NCBI RefSeq assembly: GCF_037977055.1 | Contig: NZ_CP150274.1 | Span: forward strand, 1,612,001-1,676,000 | DNA length: 64,000 nucleotides | Source: Paenibacillus sp. FSL K6-1096 | GTDB lineage: Bacteria > Bacillota > Bacilli > Paenibacillales > Paenibacillaceae | Direction: 5' to 3' | Shown here: one piece after another, positions 1 through 8,184 of the stretch | Layout of the letters: every line of letters starts with the position of its first letter | Position numbering within the stretch: the stretch's first letter is position 1 | The notes under the pieces: model-generated | The model's input: the letters and a program-made list of their open reading frames with translations, nothing else | Database searches by the model: none | What the model was told of the DNA's origin: nothing | Translations under genes and position numbers: made by a program

Positions 1-675
1 GGCAATACCCTGAAATGTGCCGGTTATGCCAGGGGAGAATTCATCAAGCTGCATAGCGGCGAGGATTACTGGCTCCAAGGCTCCATGGATGCCTTGTGTA
101 ATCAGATCGAACAGAACCGGGATTGCAGCCTGCTTTTCCTTGATATCCTTAGTAACTCCGGAGTCGTGAACCGGGGATCGGGAATCAGTAATTATGTGGA
201 ACAAGTCTCGATCTACAGTACATTTCTATCGGGAATCATTATGCGGAGGAAAGAATTCGAACAGATTGCCGCGCCTGAGCTTTTCATACATTCGAATCTG
301 ATCCAAGTCTATCTGGAGCTCTCAATACTGGAGATTAATCCGGATTATTGTGTGTATCACCGCAAGCTGCTGGCCAGCAGCGACAAGGTTGCAGGAGGAT
401 ACAGCTTCGCTCAGACCTTCATTAATTCATACCTGGATATTCTTAATCACTTCCTATACACAGGATTGGATGCAGCCGTACTGGCAGCCGAGAAGAAGCA
501 GATCGCCCATACCTTTCTGCTCTGGTGGTACAATTACATGCTGGAGAAGAATCTTGAGCAACTGCAGCCCGGAGATTTCGCACAGATCTTCGTTGCAGCC
601 TACCAGGATGAATCCTATTATCCAGACCTGCACGAGCGGTTGCATAGGATTCAGGCCAAGCATCTAAAAATTTGA
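1..675 (+). CDS. Family 2 glycosyltransferase, C-terminal part (5' end outside window)
   Basis: The frame is open from base 1, so the start lies upstream of the window; about 224 residues are visible. The first visible segment, GEFIKLHSGEDYW, lines up with GKFVKMQGDDDYF and GKFIKWQGDDDYF in the two fused glycosyltransferases at 29933 and 31366, so this is a paralogue of those GT2 enzymes. The later helical part (FLSGIIMRRKEFEQI) also matches them (FISGIILRREDFKQI). The acidic DDD metal motif of the paralogues is replaced here by SGED, so metal or donor binding may differ. It probably transfers a sugar to a surface or spore glycan. The acyltransferase 66 bases downstream is likely co-transcribed. 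The family is clear; donor and acceptor are unknown. Confidence 0.85.
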   Translation, partial: GNTLKCAGYARGEFIKLHSGEDYWLQGSMDALCNQIEQNRDCSLLFLDILSNSGVVNRGSGISNYVEQVSIYSTFLSGIIMRRKEFEQIAAPELFIHSNLIQVYLELSILEINPDYCVYHRKLLASSDKVAGGYSFAQTFINSYLDILNHFLYTGLDAAVLAAEKKQIAHTFLLWWYNYMLEKNLEQLQPGDFAQIFVAAYQDESYYPDLHERLHRIQAKHLKI

Positions 676-688
676 GGCCATATAACCG

Positions 689-716
689 CCGGGCAAGCCC
701 CCTCAGGCTTGTCCGG
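689..716 (+). other. Intergenic hairpin between glycosyltransferase and acyltransferase
   Basis: An 11-bp stem (CCGGGCAAGCC paired with GGCTTGTCCGG, one G-T wobble) with a 6-base loop fills the gap. There is no T-tract after it, so it may be an mRNA-stability or processing hairpin rather than a terminator. Confidence 0.5.
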
Positions 717-741
717 TCCATCAGAAAGGAGACATCAGAAC

Positions 742-1308
742 ATGGAAAATGTCAGCCCGGAATTTCAAAACCGCTTCATTACCTTCGGACCCGGCAGTCT
801 CATCATGCTTAAGACCGATATCAATTGTCCGGAGAAAGTCGCTATCGGCCGTAATGTTCTTATTCAAGAGAATAGCTGGTTCACGGTTGTTCATCCCGGC
901 CAGGGGGAGCCACCCGCAATTTCGATCGGAGACGGCTGCAGTTGCAGCCGCAATCTGATCATTACTGCTGCGAACAGCGTCATTCTTGAAGAGAATGTCA
1001 TCGTCGGTCCGGATGTCTACATCGCCGACACTGACCATCAGTACCGTCAAGTCGGCATCCCCATCCGTGACCAGTGGATTACCTCCCCTAGCCAGCAGGT
1101 GCGGATCGGTGCCGGCAGTGAGCTTGGCGCCCACTGCGTCATTGTGGGCAACGTGACGATTGGCAAGGGCTGCAGAGTCACACCAAACAGTGTAGTAACT
1201 CGTGATTTACCGGACTTCTGTGTCGCGGCGGGCAACCCTGCCAGAGTGGTGGACACTTACGACCCGGAAGCGGGGGAATGGCAAGTCTCCGGTGAGGACG
1301 GAGGCTGA
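742..1308 (+). CDS. Hexapeptide-repeat (left-handed beta-helix) acyltransferase
   Basis: The product is 188 residues. I chose ATG at 742 because AGGAG lies about 10 bases before it; the in-frame TTG at 709 lies in the hairpin and lacks a ribosome site. Isoleucine-rich hexapeptide turns run through the protein (AIGRNVLIQ, ISIGDGCS, VIVGPDVYI, VRIGAGSELGAHCVIVGNVTIGKGC), ending in the NSVVTRDLPDFCVAAGNPARVV segment typical of maltose/galactoside O-acetyltransferase relatives. DTDHQY probably carries the catalytic His. It should O- or N-acetylate a sugar of the glycan built by neighbouring glycosyltransferases. The same kind of domain is fused to glycosyltransferases at 29933 and 31366, which supports a shared pathway. 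The acceptor sugar is unknown. Confidence 0.88.
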   Translation: MENVSPEFQNRFITFGPGSLIMLKTDINCPEKVAIGRNVLIQENSWFTVVHPGQGEPPAISIGDGCSCSRNLIITAANSVILEENVIVGPDVYIADTDHQYRQVGIPIRDQWITSPSQQVRIGAGSELGAHCVIVGNVTIGKGCRVTPNSVVTRDLPDFCVAAGNPARVVDTYDPEAGEWQVSGEDGG

Positions 1309-1341
1309 GAGCGATTTGGGCCAGCAACCCATACAGTATGC

Positions 1342-1905
1342 CTACAAGGAACGCTTCAGATTGGACGAGGTCCGGATGCCTGAGTAGTCAATGGGCTGGG
1401 CTGCATTCACTGATTGCACTCGCTTAGGCTGCTGGAGCTCCACAGACTTCTTCGGCAGCTTAGGCTGAAGTACGGGCTTCGTCTGCGGCCGCTGTAGCCG
1501 CTTGTGTTCGCCTGATGCACGCGCTCCTGCGGTCTGTCCCCGCTTGTTGCGGGACGTCCGTTTGCGGATGGCCTGTTCGGAGCGCCGCTGAGGGAAGCGG
1601 CCGGACTTGCCCGAAGCATAGGCAATCTTACGCCCGGCGACATAGGCAGCCGCAGGCCGGACAGTCTTCTTAATGAGTGCAGAAGCCTGAATTGAGCGCT
1701 CAGGCTCTTGCCTCACTGCTTCCTGGACGGGAGACTGAACCCGCTCAAGCAGCCGCTCGGTCTCGCGCATGAACAGCTCCAGTTCCGCGTCCGCATTAAC
1801 CGAGAGCCGCAGGCAAGCCTGTTTCAACTGCTCCATCTGCCCCATCGTTTTATGAATCGCCTGCACCAGCAGCTCATCCTCCGATTTGCGGACTTCAGCC
1901 TTCAT
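1342..1905 (-). CDS. Small, very basic hypothetical protein
   Basis: About 187 residues. ATG at 1905 is preferred over 1911 because the AGAGG site then lies 9 rather than 3 bases away. The first 65 residues look helical and acidic (ESELELFMRETERLLERVQ-like heptads). The rest is rich in Arg, Lys, Gln and Pro without hydrophobic core positions, so it is probably disordered and may bind nucleic acid or an acidic polymer. The start overlaps the end of the upstream gene (1895-2173), so the two are translationally coupled. I do not recognise the family. The spore-surface-like gene across the divergent promoter region suggests a sporulation role, but this is only inference. Confidence 0.6.
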   Translation of the reverse strand: MKAEVRKSEDELLVQAIHKTMGQMEQLKQACLRLSVNADAELELFMRETERLLERVQSPVQEAVRQEPERSIQASALIKKTVRPAAAYVAGRKIAYASGKSGRFPQRRSEQAIRKRTSRNKRGQTAGARASGEHKRLQRPQTKPVLQPKLPKKSVELQQPKRVQSVNAAQPIDYSGIRTSSNLKRSL

Positions 1906-2173
1906 ACCCATTCACCTCTCGCGCCAGCCGCCTGCTGATCTCCAGCGTCCGGCAGATCATCGCCTGATGCTGCGCCAGGGCAACGATAACTCTGGCTACC
2001 GCCTCCTGAAGAGCATCAAGACGTACCGGGTCTAGTTCTTCCTCCCAGCCGTCATCCCCATCTACCATATATTCCAGCTTGCGGATTTCAGCCGCGATCA
2101 AAGCAGAGACCGCCTCTTCCTCGAGAGCCGCAGCCATCATAATCGCTTTGATCAACCGTTCCCGCTTTAGCAT
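1895..2173 (-). CDS. Small helical hypothetical protein
   Basis: 92 residues starting MLKRERLIK. The start at 2173 is fixed by a strong GGAGGTGAGG site 4-10 bases upstream; the open frame continues further but would run into the divergent gene's promoter. The product is predicted to be all-helical and acidic in the middle (DGDDGWEEELD), with no Cys motifs and no signal peptide. It is the first gene of a two-gene unit overlapping 1342-1905 by 11 bases. No family recognised. Confidence 0.65.
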   Translation of the reverse strand: MLKRERLIKAIMMAAALEEEAVSALIAAEIRKLEYMVDGDDGWEEELDPVRLDALQEAVARVIVALAQHQAMICRTLEISRRLAREVNGYEG

Positions 2174-2384
2174 CGCTTCCTCACCTCCGCCGCTTGGCTC
2201 AATTTCTTTACTGTTATATATATGTTCTTTTGACTTGTCCCTATCACCTATAGTCCAAGGTATATCGGATTTGCCGGATTTCAGAGAATAACAGGAATAG
2301 GACAATCTGTGCCTGGTGTATACATAACTATAACCGGACCGTTCCAAGCGTAAGGCAACCTTTAATCTTCTGGAGGAGATTTGC

Positions 2385-2747
2385 ATGTCCATGCCCCACA
2401 TTCCCAACATCACCCCTGATATCTCACTCACGCGGGAAGAGAGCATCTCTCTGCTGTTAACCTCGATTGCCATCAACGAGATGTCCCTGTCTCACATCAT
2501 CAATGCCGAAGCGGAAGCGATGCAGGCCTTCGTGCAATCCAACCCCGGCAATATGAATTTCCGCAATATGATCCAGTTAAACAATACAACCGCTAGGCTG
2601 CTAGAAGAAATCACCAGAGGCCAGTGGTTAAGTCTAAGCAAAATGGACCGGATTCTGCGGCTGCTGGGCGATTCTGTAAGTCTCTCAGAAAAATTGATAG
2701 ATGAACTCACCGAAACCGAGACAGATGTAGAAGAGGATGAAGAATAA
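2385..2747 (+). CDS. Spore-surface-type small protein (SIALEELGLSHIINAE-like family)
   Basis: 120 residues with GGAGGAG 8 bases before the ATG. The N-terminus (PNITPDISLTREESISLLLTSIAINEMSLSHIINAE, read in short pieces: PNITP, SLLLTSIA, LSHIINAE) resembles a repeated domain common in Bacillus and Paenibacillus proteins often attached to collagen-like exosporium or spore-coat proteins. From memory, that domain reads LLLSSIALEELGLAHIINAEGEK. Here it stands alone, followed by an acidic tail (ETETDVEEDEE). A role in the outer spore layer is inferred and fits the surrounding glycan genes. The stop codon lies inside a 12-bp hairpin. Confidence 0.6.
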   Translation: MSMPHIPNITPDISLTREESISLLLTSIAINEMSLSHIINAEAEAMQAFVQSNPGNMNFRNMIQLNNTTARLLEEITRGQWLSLSKMDRILRLLGDSVSLSEKLIDELTETETDVEEDEE

Positions 2748-2766
2748 CGGGCCTCCGTTGTTCTTC
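2739..2766 (+). terminator. Hairpin overlapping the stop codon of the spore-surface-like gene
   Basis: GAAGAATAACGG pairs with CCGTTGTTCTTC over 12 bp (one T-G wobble) around a 4-base loop GCCT. The stop codon TAA lies inside the stem. It lacks a run of T, so it may terminate weakly or only protect the mRNA end. Confidence 0.5.
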
Positions 2767-2886
2767 AGCAGGGTTGACAGGCCGGAGAAGTCCGGGATCG
2801 TGGACAACACCTGAAGCTGTCAGGCGCCAAAATGGACAAGCCTTACTCAGATCCTTAACCGCCCGCACCGTTGCCGGATTGTTCCT

Positions 2887-3291
2887 CTATTGCACCTTCC
2901 ATTGGTTCAGGTGGCCGGCAAGCCGGATCAGCTCATTGGCCAGTGCCGACAGGGAGGCCACCAATTGCTGCTGTTGATCGGTCTCGGCAGCAGCGGCAAT
3001 TGGGCTGCTCTCCTTTTCAGACTCTGGGGCTGGAGCTTCCTGTTCCCCTTTGCTGTACATCGGGAAGCCTTCCTCGATCAGCAGGCGTACAATCGTACTT
3101 AGATGGTAGCGCTCCATGCGCAGCTCGCTGATCCGTTTTAACAGTTTCAGAGTTTCATAGGGATAGAGCATCTGGTCGCCCTGACGGATTCCCTGCACGA
3201 AGTAAGAGAAGTAATCGAGCCATCGCTTCACAGTAGTCGGGGGCAGCTTTGATAAATTAATCATTTCCAGTTGAGTGTAATGGCGGACCAT
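2887..3291 (-). CDS. MerR-like helix-turn-helix protein
   Basis: 134 residues; ATG at 3291 follows GAGGAGCG. Residues 1-75 look like a MerR-type winged helix (MINLSKLPPTTVKRWLDYF as the helix-turn-helix, then LYPYETLKLLKRISELRMERYHLSTIVRLLIEEG). The C-terminal 60 residues are a low-complexity linker (APAPESEKESSPIAAAAE) followed by a short predicted coiled coil (LVASLSALANELIRLAGHL). There is no ligand-binding Cys pattern. It may be a small DNA-binding regulator or, like RacA-type proteins, a DNA-organising protein. It stands alone between convergent and divergent neighbours. Target unknown. Confidence 0.6.
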   Translation of the reverse strand: MVRHYTQLEMINLSKLPPTTVKRWLDYFSYFVQGIRQGDQMLYPYETLKLLKRISELRMERYHLSTIVRLLIEEGFPMYSKGEQEAPAPESEKESSPIAAAAETDQQQQLVASLSALANELIRLAGHLNQWKVQ

Positions 3292-3390
3292 AACATCGCT
3301 CCTCTATTAAATGGACTTATTTACTTTAATGGTATTCATGTGCCCGCAAATAAATGTGTAAAAATACCTATTTTCCTGATTCGCTCCTCC

Positions 3391-3428
3391 AAAACAGCAA
3401 AAAGGCCCCATTCCGGAGAACGGGACCT
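3391..3428 (-). terminator. Intrinsic terminator of the rfb/glycosyltransferase operon
   Basis: On the minus strand AGGTCCCGTT pairs with AATGGGGCCT (10 bp with wobbles) around a CTCCGG loop and is followed by TTTTTGCTGTTTT. It lies 37 bases after the stop of the glycosyltransferase ending at 3465. Confidence 0.85.
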
Positions 3429-3464
3429 GCCTGAACTACTACTCTTGAGGGCGATGTTTGCCCC

Positions 3465-4562
3465 TTAAGAAACCTTAAATAACTCACTGAAGGACTCGCC
3501 CAGCACATCCTTATAGTATTTCCGGTTATGAAGCATACTGGGATGCGTAGGATAATAGAATAGCGCCGTTTCATTGTGATAATTCGCCTTCAAGTACTGA
3601 CCCAGGCGGTCATAGCATACACATAATTGCAGATGCGGCACCCAAGTGGTTGAGGTCATATCCTGCAGACCCAGGGTAGCGCGCTTCGGCAGTGAAATCG
3701 CCTGTTCAAACCAGTAAATAGCCCGCTGGTACTCGCCGTCCTGCAGGAATTCCTCACCCAGGCGGCAGCAGAATTCAGACCGGGGGATATCATAATTAAG
3801 AGTGCGGTAAAGTGCCTTCTTCTTCTCTTCCCTATTATTCAGATGTCCGTGGCATTCCGCCATCTTCAGGCAGGCCTGATAGTTATCCTCAACCCAGCCC
3901 TGGCCGGTCTGCAGGAACTTCTCGTAATATTCCAGCGCTTCTTCATAGATGGCATGGTCTCTAAGCTCGTTCGCGAAGTAATAGAGATCGCGCGGCGAGA
4001 AGTCCTCGCCCTTGGCCTGACGTCCGCGGTAGATACGCAGGTTACGGTCCGTATGAACCTTATCCTTCTTATGGGTAATACAGACATCACTGTCAAAGGT
4101 ATATCCGGCAACCGCCAGATACTCATGCACCGGACCGATCCACTGGAAGCCGCAGTCCCGGCGGACCAGCCGGTTGCGCCGCAGGCTTGTGGTCACCTTG
4201 CCTTCGCTGTCGAAAGCCAGATTGTAAGGCATGGTCACAGACTGATACTGCGGCGACAGTGTCTCCTTCAGATTCTTGAAGCGCACCTGGTCGATCTCCT
4301 CAATCGTATCGTCTGCATCCAGCCAGAGAATATATTCCTTTGTCGCCTTGCTGAAGGCTTCATTCCGGGCCGCTGCGAAATCGTCAATCCATTCAAAATC
4401 ATAGATCACTGCACCGTATCCGGCAGCGATTTCTTTGGTCCGGTCCGTAGAGCCTGTATCGACAATGACAATTTCATCGACAATATCCTTCACACAATCC
4501 AGGCAACGGCCCAGGCCGTTCTCTTCATTGCGTACAATCATGCATAGACTGATCGATATCAT
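3465..4562 (-). CDS. Family 2 glycosyltransferase with C-terminal TPR region
   Basis: 365 residues; ATG at 4562 follows AGGAGGG. The N-terminal GT-A domain has CMIVRNEE (7-14), VIVDTGSTDRT (32-42) and the metal motif DAD at 82-84 (ILWLDADDT). From about residue 190 a TPR-like helical region follows. Its last repeat (VPHLQLCVCYDRLGQYLKANYHNETALFYYPTHPSMLHNRKYY) closely resembles the N-terminal TPR part of the methyltransferase at 32849. The gene is last in a tightly overlapping operon after rfbH, rfbF and rfbG (38-base overlap with rfbG), so it probably handles the CDP-dideoxy or deoxy sugar made by that operon, or a sugar next to it. Acceptor unknown; a spore or cell-surface protein or glycan is likely. 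Confidence 0.88.
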   Translation of the reverse strand: MISISLCMIVRNEENGLGRCLDCVKDIVDEIVIVDTGSTDRTKEIAAGYGAVIYDFEWIDDFAAARNEAFSKATKEYILWLDADDTIEEIDQVRFKNLKETLSPQYQSVTMPYNLAFDSEGKVTTSLRRNRLVRRDCGFQWIGPVHEYLAVAGYTFDSDVCITHKKDKVHTDRNLRIYRGRQAKGEDFSPRDLYYFANELRDHAIYEEALEYYEKFLQTGQGWVEDNYQACLKMAECHGHLNNREEKKKALYRTLNYDIPRSEFCCRLGEEFLQDGEYQRAIYWFEQAISLPKRATLGLQDMTSTTWVPHLQLCVCYDRLGQYLKANYHNETALFYYPTHPSMLHNRKYYKDVLGESFSELFKVS

Positions 4563-5673
4563 TATTGCCCTCCTGTAGGTTCTCTGTCATATATTCACGG
4601 ATCTGCAGCTCACTGATCCGCCGCATGTCCTCCCCGGCTGCCAGTGCTTTGTGCCACTCTACCGTCTTCTGCAGCGCCTGCTCTACACTCCAGCGCGAGC
4701 GCCAGTCCAGCAGACGGCGGGCCTTGGTACTGTCAAGCTGCAGTTCCCCGGCTTCGTGCAGCCCGGAGGCCGCGGCTACTTTCACACCGGCCCCCTCGCC
4801 CCAAAGCGCCGCCAGCCGGACGGCAACCTTCTCCACACTGTGGACGCTCTGCTCCCCAGGGCCGAAGTTCCAGGCGGCAGCATACTCTGCCCCTCCCTCC
4901 ACCAGCTTCTCCGCCAGCAGCAGGTAACCGCCCAGCGGCTCCAGCACATGCTGCCAGGGCCGTGTCGCCCCGGGGTTGCGCAGAAGTGGCCGACTGCCTG
5001 AGCCGAATGACCTTAGGCAATCGGGTACCAGCCGGTCAAGAGAATCATCGCCGCCTCCGATGACATTCCCTGCCCTGGCGGTCGCGACAGCTACGCCATG
5101 CTCGGCATAGCGCTCCGGATGGAAATAGCTGTTACGGTAAGCCTGCGTCACCAGTTCGGAACACGCCTTGCTGGAAGAATAGGGATCATAGCCGCCCAGC
5201 GGATCGGTCTCGCGGTAGCCCCAGATCCACTCCCGGTTGTCGTAGCATTTATCCGTCGTTACATTAACGACAGCTTTGACTGGAATGCCGGAATCAACGG
5301 CACTCGCGACCGCCTCCAGCAGATTCACCGTTCCCATTACATTCACCTCGAAGGTGTCAGCCGGGAACTGATAGGAGGTGCGGACCAGCGGCTGGGCAGC
5401 CAGATGGAATACGACCTCCGGTGCCGCTTCCCGCAGCGCCGCGTCCAGACGCTGCCGGTTCCTCACATCTCCCCAGACAGTGTTAACCCCCGGCCCGTCT
5501 CCGATTAGCGGAAACAGCTTGTGCTCATCCCGGTCCCAGGCGTAACCGCTCACGCTTGCGCCCAGCATCGTCAGCCAGCGGGTGAGCCAGCTTCCCTTGA
5601 AGCCGGTATGACCGGTCACGAACACACGCCGGCCTTTCCAGAATGCCGCCGCTGTCAGTTCGCGCTCATCCAT
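4525..5673 (-). CDS. rfbG: CDP-glucose 4,6-dehydratase
   Basis: 382 residues, the usual length for the family. It converts CDP-D-glucose to CDP-4-keto-6-deoxy-D-glucose with bound NAD. Visible features are the Rossmann motif GHTGFKG (21-27), the TDK triad (140-142) and the SDR catalytic pair Tyr165/Lys169 in YSSSK. GHTGFKGSWL and VWGDVR are characteristic of RfbG rather than dTDP-glucose dehydratases. The start overlaps the end of rfbF by 19 bases and its end overlaps the next glycosyltransferase, so it is translationally coupled on both sides. Function is secure from the family plus the rfbF-rfbG-rfbH context. Confidence 0.95.
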   Translation of the reverse strand: MDERELTAAAFWKGRRVFVTGHTGFKGSWLTRWLTMLGASVSGYAWDRDEHKLFPLIGDGPGVNTVWGDVRNRQRLDAALREAAPEVVFHLAAQPLVRTSYQFPADTFEVNVMGTVNLLEAVASAVDSGIPVKAVVNVTTDKCYDNREWIWGYRETDPLGGYDPYSSSKACSELVTQAYRNSYFHPERYAEHGVAVATARAGNVIGGGDDSLDRLVPDCLRSFGSGSRPLLRNPGATRPWQHVLEPLGGYLLLAEKLVEGGAEYAAAWNFGPGEQSVHSVEKVAVRLAALWGEGAGVKVAAASGLHEAGELQLDSTKARRLLDWRSRWSVEQALQKTVEWHKALAAGEDMRRISELQIREYMTENLQEGNNDIDQSMHDCTQ

Positions 5674-6431
5674 GGGAGGCCTCCCTCTTGCCAGAGCTGC
5701 TCCAGATACCGCTTGTCGCGAAGCGTATCCATTGGCTGCCAGAAGCCGTGATGCTTGTAAGCCCTCAGCTCATCCCGGATGGCCAGCTCCCGGAGCGGCT
5801 CCTGCTCCCAGACGGTGCTGTCGCCCTCGATCAGAGAGAATACTTCAGGCTGGAGGACAAAGAAACCGCCATTCACCCAGCCTTCATCTCCCTTGGGCTT
5901 TTCTACGAAGCCAGTAACCTTGGCATCGTCTACTATATCCAGCGCACCGAAGCGGCCCGTTGGCTGAACCGCCGTCACGGTTGCCAGCTTCCCGTGGGAG
6001 CGGTGGAAGTCCAGCAACTGCTGTATGTTAATATCCGCAAGACCATCCCCATAGGTCAGCATGAACGGCTCATTCCCAATATATTTGTGGACTTGCCGGA
6101 TTCTTCCGCCAGTCATCGCCTCCTTGCCTGTATCAGCCAGCGTTACCTTCCAATTCCGCTGCTGGCGGTTGTGGCGGGTCATTTGATTACCATTGCCAAA
6201 ATCGAAGGACAAATCCGAGTTCTGCAAGTAGAAATCGGCGAAATATTTTTTAATGACATGGCCCAGATATCCCAGACAAATGACAAAATCATCGTAGCCG
6301 TAAGCGGCATAATTCTCCATAATATGCACCAGAATGGGCTTGTCGCCGATCTCAATCATCGGCTTGGGCTTCACATCGGTCTCCTCGCTGATGCGTGTAC
6401 CGTATCCCCCGGCCAGAATAACTACCTTCAC
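5655..6431 (-). CDS. rfbF: Glucose-1-phosphate cytidylyltransferase
   Basis: 258 residues. It makes CDP-glucose from CTP and glucose-1-phosphate, the first step of the CDP-deoxysugar route. The N-terminus has the nucleotidyltransferase signature LAGGYGTRI with KPKPMIEIG (residues 6-29), and the segment YGDGLADI carries the metal-binding Asp. The 4-base ATGA overlap with rfbH upstream and the overlap with rfbG downstream place it in one operon. The family and neighbours agree fully. Confidence 0.95.
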   Translation of the reverse strand: MKVVILAGGYGTRISEETDVKPKPMIEIGDKPILVHIMENYAAYGYDDFVICLGYLGHVIKKYFADFYLQNSDLSFDFGNGNQMTRHNRQQRNWKVTLADTGKEAMTGGRIRQVHKYIGNEPFMLTYGDGLADINIQQLLDFHRSHGKLATVTAVQPTGRFGALDIVDDAKVTGFVEKPKGDEGWVNGGFFVLQPEVFSLIEGDSTVWEQEPLRELAIRDELRAYKHHGFWQPMDTLRDKRYLEQLWQEGGLPWMSAN

Positions 6432-7756
6432 GTTCTCCCCCCCTTGCCTTCAAGCAGATTAAGCAGCACTTCTGCTGTATAGTCCAGCATCTCCGGCGTG
6501 AGCCCCGGATAGATTCCTACCCAGAAGGTATCGTTCATAATCCTGTCTGTCTGGGTCAGCGGTCCGGCCACCCGGTAAGACGCGCCGGAATAAGCCGGCT
6601 GCTTCAGCAGATTCCCGGCGAACAGGAGCCGGGTGCCGATGCGGGCCTCCTCCAGCTTGCGGACAATTTCATTGCGTGATAAGGGCGACTCTTCCCTCAC
6701 GGTCAGCGGGAAACCGAACCAGCTCGGCTCACTGCGCGGCGTCGCTTCCGGGAGAATGAGCCATTCTTCTGCGGGCTTAAGCCGCTCCTTCAGATACTCG
6801 AAGTTGCGTTTACGGACAGCATGGAAGCCACCCAGCTTCTCCAGTTGGGCTACGCCAATGGCCGCCTGCATATCGGTCGCCTTCAGATTGTAGCCGATAT
6901 GGCTGTAGGTATATTTGTGGTCGTAACCCGGCGGCAGCTCGCCCTTCGTCCAGTCATACCGCTTACCGCACGTATTGTCGGCCCCCGGCTGGCACCAGCA
7001 GTCCCGGCCCCAGTCACGGAAGGATTCGACAATCTTCTTGAGCCGGGCGCCGGAGGTGAGTACTGCACCGCCTTCACCCATGGTCATATGATGGGCCGGG
7101 AAGAAGCTGACGGTCGCCAGGTCCCCGAAGGAACCGGCCGGCTGTCCTTCATACAGTGACCCGACCGCATCGCAGGTATCCTCGATCAGCCATAGGCTGT
7201 TCCGGTCCGCGAAGGCCTTGACCGTGGCGAGATCAAATGGATTGCCCAGCGTATGTGCCAGCATCACCGCCCGGGTGCGGGGACTGAGCGCCGCATCCAG
7301 CTGCGCTGTATCTATATTGTAGGTGGGCAGCTCCACGTCCACGAAGACCGGGATTAGCCCATGCTGAATCAGCGGATTCACCGTAGTCGGGAACCCGGCG
7401 GCCACCGTAATGACCTCATCGCCCGGCCGCAGCCGGCGTTCGCCAAGCTGCGGCGAAGTCAGTGCCGCGACGGCAAGCAGGTTGGCGCTGGAGCCGGAAT
7501 TGACCAGCAGCGTATGCTTTTTTCCCATGATCTGGGAGAATCGGCGCTCGAACTCGGCGGTATACCGGCCCGCCGTTAAATGGAAATCCAGGGAAGCATC
7601 AACCAGATTAATTAACTCCTCCCCGTCGAATACTTTGCCGCTGACCGGCACATAGTCCCTGCCCGCCACGAATGAGCGGCCCGGCCAACGGCTGCCATAG
7701 AATTGGCCCGTTAACTCCAGAATTTGCTCACGCAAGGATGAAGCTTCAGTAGGCAA
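6428..7756 (-). CDS. rfbH: CDP-4-keto-6-deoxy-D-glucose 3-dehydratase (E1)
   Basis: 442 residues; ATG at 7756 follows GGGGGAG. E1 is a PMP-dependent, [2Fe-2S] enzyme that removes the C3 hydroxyl. Two features identify it. The usual PLP lysine is replaced by His in [13 protein letters not shown] (His222/223). Four Cys (195, 253, 255, 263) also fit the C-X57-C-X1-C-X7-C iron-sulfur pattern known for E1. It is the first gene of the operon with rfbF, rfbG and a glycosyltransferase. The partner reductase E3 is not in this window, nor is a short-chain reductase or methyltransferase that would define the final sugar (paratose, abequose, yersiniose and so on). Confidence 0.95.
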   Translation of the reverse strand: MPTEASSLREQILELTGQFYGSRWPGRSFVAGRDYVPVSGKVFDGEELINLVDASLDFHLTAGRYTAEFERRFSQIMGKKHTLLVNSGSSANLLAVAALTSPQLGERRLRPGDEVITVAAGFPTTVNPLIQHGLIPVFVDVELPTYNIDTAQLDAALSPRTRAVMLAHTLGNPFDLATVKAFADRNSLWLIEDTCDAVGSLYEGQPAGSFGDLATVSFFPAHHMTMGEGGAVLTSGARLKKIVESFRDWGRDCWCQPGADNTCGKRYDWTKGELPPGYDHKYTYSHIGYNLKATDMQAAIGVAQLEKLGGFHAVRKRNFEYLKERLKPAEEWLILPEATPRSEPSWFGFPLTVREESPLSRNEIVRKLEEARIGTRLLFAGNLLKQPAYSGASYRVAGPLTQTDRIMNDTFWVGIYPGLTPEMLDYTAEVLLNLLEGKGGRT

Positions 7757-7885
7757 TGGTTCTCCCCCTTCGCTAGTGGTATCTTGTTTGATTTGTGGAT
7801 TTATTGGACTCGGTACATCATCTATATGCAGTGCAGCGCAAAAATACGAACAAAAAATTAATGGAATAAATTTTCCAATTTTGTT

Positions 7886-7915
7886 CAGTTCTTGTCTATG
7901 AACTGTTTCTATAAT
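7886..7915 (+). promoter_or_regulatory. Putative promoter and overlapping dyad upstream of the small Cys/His protein
   Basis: A perfect inverted repeat CAGTTC-8 bases-GAACTG (7886-7905) is followed 4 bases later by TATAAT (7910-7915), 42 bases before the ATG at 7957. The dyad covers the -35 region, as an operator would. The -35 hexamer itself is poor. Confidence 0.4.
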
Positions 7916-7956
7916 GGGCTTGACTTGAAACGATACGCGCAGGGAGGGATACTAAA

Positions 7957-8136
7957 ATGGGCAGACTGAGAGCCGTTAATGAAAGAAAATGCTCGCTTGA
8001 GAACTGCAATAGAAGACATTATGCCAAGGGGCTGTGCAAGCAGCATTACTGGCCTGCGTGGAAGGAAAGCCAGAAGAACGAAGCCGGCGCAGGCCGTGAG
8101 GATAACCATGCGGAGAAGCAGTTTCCGATTGTTTGA
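7957..8136 (+). CDS. Small Cys/His-rich putative zinc-binding protein
   Basis: 59 residues, MGRLRAVNERKCSLENCNRRH followed by YAKGLCKQHY and a polar tail ending QFPIV. GGGAGGG lies 6-12 bases before the ATG. Two Cys four residues apart (CSLENC) and a later GLCKQHY give a CX4C...CX2H arrangement that I have seen in short zinc-finger-like segments next to phage and HNH-type proteins. The pattern suggests one structural zinc site and possibly DNA or RNA binding. It sits alone, divergent from rfbH and upstream of the large sensor kinase. It is not an obvious part of either unit. The function is unknown; the coding assignment rests on the ribosome site and the motif. Confidence 0.65.
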   Translation: MGRLRAVNERKCSLENCNRRHYAKGLCKQHYWPAWKESQKNEAGAGREDNHAEKQFPIV

Positions 8137-8184
8137 TATTTTGTTAATATTTTTTAAAGAATTTTTTTGAACATCTAGCAGGTT

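Noticed and set aside
4644..5063. Long plus-strand frames over rfbG and rfbF
   Set aside because: Shadow frames of GC-rich genes; rich in Pro, Arg and Ala with no motif.
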